Source: Litsea cubeba
Taxonomy: Eukaryota > Streptophyta > Magnoliopsida > Laurales > Lauraceae
Direction of reading: 5' to 3'
Assembly (NCBI GenBank): GCA_012931725.1
Contig: CM022951.1
Coordinates: forward strand, 3,517,849 to 3,581,848
Length of the DNA: 64,000 nt
The notes beneath the pieces are model-generated. The model was not told the DNA's origin. It did no database searches and was given only the letters and a program-made list of their open reading frames with translations. The position numbers and the translations under genes are program-made. Positions 55,517-64,000 of the stretch are shown here, one piece after another (positions within the stretch are counted from its first letter, which is position 1; the number at the start of each line of letters is the position of its first letter).

Positions 55517-58500
55517 TCAAGTTGGAGCATGAGGATCCCGAATGCCTAATTTGCCAAGAAGGAAGTCAAATTGTCGTTTTCCCGAAGCCTTCGTAAAGAT
55601 ATCAGCAAGCTGCAGCGAGGTATGCACGTACTTGGTTTGGACATTACCAGTTTGTATCTCATCACGAACAAAGTGACAATCGACTTCAATATATTTTGTT
55701 CGTTCATGAAAAACTGGATTAGTAGCTATGTGTAAAGCTGCCTGACTATCACAATGTAGACGCATAGGTCCAGAGTGTGAGACACCAAGATCAGACAACA
55801 ATGCTTTCAGCCATTTCAACTCACAAACAATTGTTGCCATGGACCTATATTCGGCTTCAGCTGAAGACCGAGACACAGTCTGTTGCTTTTTTGTCTTCCA
55901 GGATATGGGCGAATTACCTAAAAGAACAAAATAGCTAGTCAAGGAACGGCGTGTTAAGGGCGTGTTAAGGGACAACTTGCCCAATCGGAGTCACAATAAC
56001 CATAGAGGGTCAGGTCACAATCTGCACGCAACAGGACACCTTGACCTAGATTGCCTTTTAGATATTGAACCACTCCAATGCCACTTCCCAATGTTCGTCC
56101 TTTGGCTGCTGCATGAATTGTGCAAGTATATGCACACAATAGGACAGTTTAGGTCGGGTGATTGCTAAGTAAATGAGCCACCCAACCAGGCGCCTGTACT
56201 GTCCGGGATCAAGCATGTCAGAACTGTCAGAAAGTGCTAATTTATGATTTTGTTCAAGAGGGGTGCCAGTGGGCTTGGCTCCTAACAAACCTGCCTCGGA
56301 AACAATGTCCAACGTATACTTACGTTGACATAAGAAGAGACCTTCCGAATTTTGGGCTATTTCAATTCCCAAGAAATATGTCAACTTCCCCGGATCTTTC
56401 ATATGAAAACACTTGCTCAAATAATCTTTGAACTCTTGCACAGCCTTGTCATCATTCCCAGAGATAATCAGATCGTCAACATAAACAAGAATGTTGAGTT
56501 GAATGTTCCGATTTCTATAAGTAAACAGTGAGTAATCAGAATATGATTGGTTGAATCCATAAGTCTTTAGTGCTGTAGCCAACTTAGCAAACCAACACCT
56601 CGGTGCCTGCCGCAAACCGTATAATGACCTTTGAAGTCTGCAGACCTTCCCTGGCGTTGGAGAAGTGAAACCAGGTGGCATTTTCATATATACCTCTTCA
56701 TCCAATTCACTGAGTAAAAAAGCATTATGTACATTCATCTGATGCAGGTCCCAATTTCTCGCAACAGCAACAGCAAGGAGCGTTCGCATAGTAACCATCT
56801 TTGTTGTCGGGGCAAAAGTCTCATTGTAATCGATGCCTTCAACCTGTTTGTTCCCGAGAATAACTAAGCGCGCCTTGCATCTTTCAACACTTCCATCATA
56901 CTTATACTTTATCTTGTAGACCCATTTTCTACCGATTGCCTTCTTCCCAGGAGGCAAATCTTCCACTGTCCAAGTTTCATTGTCCTCAAGAGCCTGTATC
57001 TCCTTCCTCATCGCTTCTCGCCAACGTTCATCTTTTATTGCCTTGGCATAAGTGTTTGGTTCGTGACCTGTATTAACAGCTGCGAGAAAATACCGGTTTG
57101 ACATTGAAAACTGATCACAATTCACATAATGTGCTATGGGATAGGTTGTACCTGAGGACTTTGATTGGACCGATGAACGCGCTAAGGGGCTTACTTGAAT
57201 TGTATGCGTCGCATAATCCTTCAACCGAACAAATGATTTCTTGACCCTTTTTCCTTTGCCAAGCTGCTCCTCAGAAACCATAGGTCCTTCTTCGGTGCCC
57301 CCCCTGACACCTTGTCCAGAATTCTCACAAGAGAGCGTCTCCTCATCATGACCTCCCTTAGTAATTACTTCATGCGCCATACCAGAGTGCGAATCTTGTT
57401 GCTCATCATCTACATACATGTCCGTAACTTCATTCTGCGGCAAAGAAGAAACTGAAATATTGGTTTCTGCATAGGGAAACTCTGTTTCAATGAAGACGGC
57501 ATCCCTTGAGACAAAATAATCTCCCCGTTCCAAGTCATACAATCTCCAGCCTTTCTTCCCAAACGGATACCCAACAAATACGCACTTTCGGCTCCGACTA
57601 GCAAATTTATCCTTGTCTCGATTTCGATCATGAGCATAGCACAAACACCCAAAAACTCGGATGTGTTTATAAGTAGGTACCTATCCGTATAGAATCTCAT
57701 AAGGTGTTTTACCCTCTAATAAGACAGATGGTGTTCTGTTAATCAAATATCCAGCTGTAAGCACACACTCACCCTAAAACTCAATGGGTAAATGTGCCTG
57801 AAAACGCAAGGCTCTCGCTACATTGAGGATGTGGCGATGCTTCCTTTCTACATGCCCATTCTGTTGGGGTGTCCCAGTACAAGAAGTCTAATGTACAATG
57901 CCATGTTCAGCAAAATAACCTTTCAAACATGTAAACTCAGTACCATTGTCACTCCGAACGATTTTCACATTTTTCTCAAATTGTCGACTAATCATAGTAA
58001 TGAAATCTCTAAGAACACAAGCAACATCATCTTTTCTATTCAGCAAATATATCCATACTGCGCGAGAACAATCATCAACAATTGTCAAAAAATAAATCGC
58101 CCCACACGAAGCAAGAATTCTATAGGCTCCCCACAAATCACAATGAATCAAATCAAAACATTCTTTAGCTTTATTTTCACTAGGAAAGAACATTTCTCTT
58201 GTTTGCTTAGCTCTAAAACAAATGTCACAAGACTTATTCCTCACACTATTACTTCTACTGTCATTACTGATTTCAGAAATCAAATCTGCTATCCTAGAAG
58301 AGGGATGACCCATTCTTCTATGCCAGAGCTCAAAGGACGCAATACCAGTTGTCTTGTAAACCCGAACCATCGCCACTCCTTTGAAAAAATAAAGCCCCTC
58401 GCGTTGTTCACCCGCTCCAATCAGCATCCTCGAAGTGCGGTCCTGTATAGAACAAATTTTGTTAGTGAATTGGACAACAAAATTGGAATCATCAAGCAGT

Positions 58501-58881
58501 TGTGACACAGAAATCAAATTGCACTTCAATTTAGGAACAAAAAAAAACATGTTTAAGTGTCAATTTTTCTCCAAGATTCACAGTTCTTTCTTTCAAAGCC
58601 ATGGTCTCTTCTCCATTCGGCAATCCAACTGGACATGGTGTGATACTTCGCAAATCAGTCAAACATTCATATGTCTCGGTAATGTGCTGTGATGCCCTTG
58701 TGTCAATAATCCAAGGTAAATAATTATGCTTACCCGTCAACCTCTCATTATTGCCACCTTTGTGAGAATTCTGAGAATTCAACATGCTGAGAAGTGTGGA
58801 CCATTGTTCATCAGTGAGCCCACTAATTCCAGTACTATCTGAGTCAGTCACAACATCTCTCGCACCATCAATACCTGACAC
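55517..58881 (-). pseudogene. Copia pol (protease, integrase, RT, RNase H), degraded
   Basis: Order on the minus strand is the copia order. Protease near 58700 reads WIIDTRASQHIT, with Arg in place of the Gly of the usual D-S/T-G-A. GAG-pre-integrase and the HHCC zinc region follow (LWHRRMGHP, CDICFRAKQ). Integrase has D (IHCDLWG), D (RSDNGTEF) and E (NGHVERKHRH), with stops just before and after the last. RT (57640-56058) has IGRKWVYKIKY, QMNVHNAFL (Asn where the motif A Asp is expected), LYGLRQAPR and YVDD intact. RNase H (56139-55517) keeps CDSDWA, SSAEAEYRSM, CDSQAA, and ends PHAPT. A frame break lies near 55960. Confidence 0.85.
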
Positions 58882-58935
58882 TTGTGCTGCGTGGGCTCGG
58901 GCAGTCCCTCCGCGTCCTCGTCCTCTGCCAGCATT

Positions 58936-59870
58936 CTATTGGGCACCACGTGCACGCCCACTGCTACGTCCTCCTGTTGCTGTGCGTGGCCTATCACCCC
59001 ACCACTCCGGGTAACCAATCCGTTGAAAATAAGTCTCAGCATCATGTCCCTTTCGTTTGCAATTCGTGCACATTATGGACTTGTCTTTCCCTTCCTCCCC
59101 TGAGTTTCGACCAGCCTGTATAGCAAAACTCATGGAGTTCCCTCTGTCCTGTTTCGTTCGTGTCATAGTCCGCACTCGTTCTTGCTGCACAACCATAGCA
59201 TAGACACGATTCAGATTTGGCAGAGGGTCGGTGCTCAGGATATTAGAACGCACTATCCCATATCCGTCTTCATCCAGTCCCATCAAGAGTTTATGAACTC
59301 TTTCTTCTTCCCATTTCTTCTCTAATTATGCGGTGATGTTGCATCTGCATCCAGCACAACTACATACCGGAATTGGGTCATAGTTGTTCAATTCATCCCA
59401 AAGAGACTTGAGCCTACCATAATAAGCAACTATGGCCTGCCCATCCTGTTTGCAGTTTACAAGGTCTGATCTTAGCTGTTGCACTCGCGGTCCATTCCCG
59501 ACAGAAATCAATGCTTAATGTCTTCCCAGAGAACTTTCACATTTTCCATGTAAGAGATGGTTGATCGAAGTGTTGGTTCAATGGTGTTAAAGATCCATGA
59601 GACAAGCATTGAGTTGACGGTCCACCAATCTTCAATATCAGGTGAGTCTTCGTCAGGTCGTTTGATGGTTCCATCCACGAAACCATATTTTTTCTTGGCT
59701 CGCAATGCAGTGCACATAGCCCGAGCCCATTCGTCATAGTTTTCGCCTTTCAGCTGTACTTGTGTAACTATATTACCTGGATTGTCGTTTGATGTCAGAG
59801 TGTAGGGGTTCGGCATCTTCTTGTCATTGCCAGATCCTCCTTCATCTCCCTTCTCCCCATTACCAGCCAT
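58936..59870 (-). pseudogene. Copia gag, degraded
   Basis: Starts MAGNGEKGDEGG at 59870. The UBN2-type gag region is present (LKGENYDEWARAM, RPDEDSPDIEDWW, SWIFNTIEP). A one-base loss near 59510 shifts the frame after WEDIK; RVQQLRSDL and LKSLWDELNNYDP continue it, and a stop lies near 59326. The zinc knuckle CTNCKRKGHDAETY has Tyr in place of the last Cys. It ends at 58936. Confidence 0.8.
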
Positions 59871-60181
59871 GAAGATGTATCTCTAGCTCACAATCGCTCT
59901 GATACCATAAAGAATTCTGTGCGAATTAAAGTCTCAAACTTTTTGTTGTGTTTTTTTTTGCTATGTCCTGTGAATATATATATATATATATACAGCAGAG
60001 ATACACCAAGATTCCTAAAAACAGCAAACACCTAAATTATCTAAACACAGCAAGATATCCTCCGAGAAAATACAAGATATTATTTACAGTTAAGGAAGCA
60101 ATATTCTCTGACCACAATTTGCTCCTAGAATCAAGGCTAGGATTAAGACCTGGCAGCCTATTCATTAATCATAATCTCCAA

Positions 60182-61860
60182 TAAGAATCAGATGTGTAAC
60201 TGAAAGTCCATTCTTTCTGGATTACAGACAATGGTGTGAATTCAACCCCTGAAACAGCACCTGAAAGCCCATTCTATAGAACTTGAATGTGATTGGATTA
60301 TGAACAATGATATTTTTTACACAGAATGACATGTGTAACTGAAAGCCCATTCGTTCTAAATTTGCACAGAATCAAACATACACTATCTAGACTCATGATA
60401 AACACACTCTAGATCTGTTTGAAACATATTTTCTACATATAAAATATCATATAACAAATTTAGTACGTATCAAATAGTCACTAGCTAGCTCGAACTAAAA
60501 AAAAAAAGAGCATACAGTCGACTATCAGTAAATGTCAACCAAACACAAGCATAAGGCTCAAACATCTCACACTTCTCTTTTTTATATAAATAAATCTTAG
60601 CCTCACACAAGGATATGATTACAACACATCAATATTTGTCATGGCTCTTTCCAACCTCACCGTAAAATCATTACACCTGACCAATGGTAATTGTTCTCCT
60701 CCATAAACAAACACACACAAAAGAGCATAATAAAAATAACACTTAACGACATGTGTCCCTTGATCGATCGTGGGAATCCAAAGTGTCGCCTTTAAACGGT
60801 GTGTAACTTGGAGACTCGTTCTTTAATTTGAATGTTACTTGGAGACCCATTGTTATCTTTCACTTGTGCATATGAGATATTGTGTTAGCACCAAACATTT
60901 AAATGCGTCAAAGTAGATAATAACAATGATTACGATGATAACAATGATTACAAATGGATCTAAAAATTATGTAGAGTAAGTACCTCTTCAATTACGCAAG
61001 ACAATCTCGCTTGTCACATGAGACGCCACACTTGTTACACACCTACGTGAAGAATGCATGCTTTTGTTTTGGCCTTTTGCCTTGTCCATATAGATGATTT
61101 AAGTCTCTTCCCAAGTCCATTTCTAGCATTTGAAGGTTGTTGATAATTCACTACATCGCATGCTATCTTTCCTTTTTTCTTGTGGTCCCTTTCCATTCAC
61201 TCCTAATTGATACTTATGTCTCACACTTTTTGATGCGCTTCAACAATTATGCATATCAAATATTTGAATGGCCGGGTTTTTGGATGAGCTGGCATTCAAT
61301 GAGATTGGTGATGGAATATGACAACCGACTATATCTCGCAGCCAATGAGTCGTCGTATAATAATTCTATTTCAACTTCTTAGGTCGTGGTTTTGAACTCG
61401 CACTCTCTCCCTGCAGGGGCCATTTGCCCGGGTGAAAGCCCTGACTTACCTGGTGCGTGGGGCAAGTAGGGACTTCACTCACACGGGAGAATAGTCGGTT
61501 CTCAAAAAGGCCAGACACCGTCATCAATCAAAAATAAAAAAGAAAAAGAAATCCACTAATGTCAATGTACTTCCTTCTTGTGAATGCCTACTCCATCTCT
61601 TCAAAATATAATATTGTGGCAAAAATGCAACTCTCTCTAGTCTCAATACACGGGGTGAGATGACGTCCGCAAGCTCGACGACAAGCCACTTCACTCCGTA
61701 TGAAGTTGCTTCCTCAGCTTCGAAATACATCTCGACATGGCCATAAAACCAAGGGGCATTTGTACGTAGACCAACAAATCTCACAGATTCTTTAAAAGTA
61801 TGGAAATTAAAAATCTCATAAAAAATTGAATGATCAAGGAAAATGATTTCCTCACGTCAA
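60182..61860. other. No gene seen
   Basis: AT-rich, with 'aactgaaag(t/c)ccattct' words near 60200, 60270 and 60340. Minus-strand frame 61524-61784 and plus-strand frame 61137-61382 have no recognisable motif. Confidence 0.4.
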
Positions 61861-62770
61861 TAATTCATAAACTAAGTTTGATATTCCGAGATGAGTAAAA
61901 CGGTTCAAAGCGCCATGAATTTGGAGCCTGGGAGATCAAGAATGGAGAAAAATACTGAAACCGGACATAGGCCGGACACTCCACGCCCAACTTTGGAAAA
62001 TCATCAAAACGAAGGATCCTAAAGAAAATTGGTTGCGGGGAAAAACTCAAAAAGTCACTTTTCGAAGCAGAATTTGGGCGCACGCTGTCTTTCCTCATCT
62101 ACAATGAGACAACAAACTTCAAAAGGTCATATTTCCCTCAATACACGCCTTCTTTCCTCATCTACAATGAGACAACAAACTTCAAAAGGTCATATTTCCC
62201 TCAATACGGCTTGGAGCGAGGCAATTTTGGAGGCTATCGATATTTAGTTGAAAAGAGTTTTCCAATGGCATATCGTGGGAAGAAATCTAATAGATAGATT
62301 AAAAGTAACGCTCATCTAAATATTTGGCTTTCTAGAAGAGCCGGAAATCCAAAACCATGCGTGGGATGCACCCCATACCCAAAATCGGATTCCAAGCATG
62401 AAGATTAACCCCTACACCCAAATCTAAAAAAAAACAGTCCATTTTGGGAGTGAGGGTGGGGCTTTAAACACCTATAAATAGTGTCTCTCCCCTCATTTGC
62501 ACACATCCCTGCTTCCCATTGTTACTCTTGTATAGACTTGAGTTCTAGCCCTTAGGCTATTCTTGTTTGTGACTTTTGAATAGACTTGAAGTGCGAGAGA
62601 TGTGAGTTAGTTTTTCTTAGGCTGTAAACTTAAGTTGCAATGTTTGTAAATTTTACTATGCGGCTCTTAAAATAGACTTAGGCCCCATTGGATAATGTTC
62701 ACTTCTCCTTTTGAGTCTCTTGCATTTAGACTTGAAGCCCCTATTGAATATTTTTCTCTTGGTTTTTAGA
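61861..62770 (+). other. LTR-like region with TATA box
   Basis: Non-coding. TATAAATA at 62473-62480 (in ACACCTATAAATAGTG) is followed by a pyrimidine-rich tract, as in LTR promoters. Ends of an LTR were not identified, so the assignment is tentative. Confidence 0.3.
62088..62207 (+). repeat. 63-bp tandem duplication, about two copies
   Basis: TCTTTCCTCATCTACAATG starts at 62088 and again at 62151; copies nearly identical. Confidence 0.85.
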
Positions 62771-62778
62771 CTCTCTAG

Positions 62779-63205
62779 TTGGGCTGCAAACGGGATGGTT
62801 TTTGGTCGGAACCGGGTCAAACTAGAGAGGATTGGGATCTAGTTCCAAAACAAGTTCTAACTCTCTTTTATTTTTAATTTTCTCTTAAATTATGGATATC
62901 ATTCAACGTATAACAGTGCATCCAGTTTACTACCTCCATGAATAAACATAAAAATGCCCAGCAAAAGTTGATTTTGAGCTACAGCTTGCAACATTGAATA
63001 CTCGTATACCGGGTCTTAGGTCTCGGGTCTACGGGTCTGAACTTATATAGACTCAGGTGTGGACCTGTTTATTAAATGGAACCTAAACTGGGTTCCAGAC
63101 CGGGACCTATTTATGAATAGGAACTTAAAAGAAGATTCAAACCCGATTCTTTACGAGTCAGAACCTCCAGATAATTCGAGAATCGGGTGCCCATTTGCAT
63201 CCCTA
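62779..63205. mobile_element. hAT-type MITE
   Basis: Left end TTGGGCTGCAAACGGG, right end reversed TAGGGATGCAAATGGG. CTCTAG flanks both sides, offset by one base, consistent with a decayed 8-bp duplication. Interior rich in 'gggtctNgggtc' words, like the MITE at 52415. Confidence 0.55.
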
Positions 63206-63291
63206 CCTCTAGGTGTCTTGAGCAACCAAATTTAATGGTTTCTTGAGGATTGTGGTAATTGAGGACTTAAGTTCCGTTTGATCTTAAAACT

Positions 63292-63840
63292 CAAGTCGCG
63301 ACCCCGGACCGGGTTTATGCTAATGATGGCCCCCAATCTGGGATCACGACATTGCACACGCAGAACACGGCAGAATACTTCACTCGCGCACGACTTCCTA
63401 TAGGTTTCCGCGGTGAGGATTCCATGCAACAAGCCTCACATACAAGCATGATAACATTAGCGGAAGCATGTAGCAAATCATCATAAAAAAACACATGATA
63501 GCAAATGACATAATGTCAAAGAGAGAAATGTAACCTATGGCATTCCCATAGCATTAAAGTTTCATATTTACACAGAAGATAAGCTAAGTTTATACAACCC
63601 AAAAATAAAGGCCATCCACAAAATAACCCAAAATGATATGAACACTCCCCAAAATGTGATACGTAACTCACGTCTTAACCCGATGTCTAAATGACATCGT
63701 CAACATGCCATTCCCCTACCGGTTGTGGCTCCTTAGCCCCCTGCTCTGGCTCCTCCGCAAGGACAACAAGGTCAGCAAATGAGCACCAAGATATAAAGAG
63801 TCAGACACGACGGTCTGGCAGGTGATTGAAATAGATATCG
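63292..63840. repeat. Dispersed repeat, copy B (partner at 33068)
   Basis: Same order of blocks and same orientation as 33068-33740, at moderate divergence. The remaining sequence to 64000 is AT-rich and shows nothing further. Confidence 0.6.
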
Positions 63841-64000
63841 ATTATGAAGATAGTGCATGTGATTTTCCAAATGATGAAATATATTAAAAAACAAAGAGGA
63901 GCGAATACCATTGGTGCATGATGAAAATATCGAAGTAATACATACAGAATAAATAAACAGGATAAGTAAAAGTGAACCAGCAAAATTTGAACCACATGAA

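Larger units (their letters stand above)
55230..60181 (-). mobile_element. Ty1/copia retrotransposon with both LTRs, inactive
   Basis: On the minus strand the 5' LTR is at 59918-60181 and the 3' LTR at 55230-55506. Both run TGGAGATTATG to TTCGCACA and contain an AT dinucleotide run; they differ by several indels. TGGTATCAGAGCG (about 59895-59907) is the Met-tRNA primer site, ten bases from the TG/CA limit, so the true LTR end may lie slightly further in. A purine tract (AACTTGAGGGGGGG) precedes the 3' LTR. Gag and pol lie between, with several stops and frameshifts. No clean target duplication was found. Confidence 0.85.

Overview
This window looks like nuclear DNA of a flowering plant with a large, repeat-rich genome. 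The support is spliced genes with GT-AG introns, an 18-kb intron, many plant-type transposable elements (Tat-type Ty3/gypsy, Ty1/copia, PIF/Harbinger, hAT, RTE and L1 LINEs, a TRIM) and no operons. The species cannot be read from the sequence. Only two host loci are recognisable; nearly everything else is mobile DNA or its debris.

Layout. 1-6 kb: LTR fragments, a possible Mutator-like element, a decayed gypsy pol, a copia gag fragment, and an orphan last exon of an organellar-type ribosomal protein uS15 (5856-5999). 6.5-12.9 kb: a two-gene PIF/Harbinger transposon whose transposase and Myb/SANT-like partner both appear open after splicing. 13.9-15.4 kb: a decayed hAT transposase. 17.4-25.8 kb: a young Tat-lineage LTR element that lost almost all of pol, keeps gag, the integrase tail, two minisatellites and a spliced antisense gene, and is followed by a 220-bp-unit array containing a perfect 75-bp palindrome. 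A 5-bp direct repeat (ATACT) encloses the element plus the array.

29.0-48.3 kb: a JMJ32/JMJD7-type JmjC gene in four exons. Exons 1-2 are at 29.0-30.1 kb and exons 3-4 at 47.9-48.3 kb. The 17.9-kb second intron holds a SINE-like insert, a broken L1, a TRIM, a solo LTR, and an RTE LINE nested inside a hAT-like element, the last two with clear target-site duplications. Exon 1 carries an apparent one-base frameshift.

48.3-64 kb: microsatellites, hAT-type MITEs, a long-TIR element, a copia element with both LTRs and substituted catalytic residues (55.2-60.2 kb), and further LTR-like sequence. All reading was by eye; splice sites, repeat edges and identities are direct readings, while family names rest on motif recognition without database searches.
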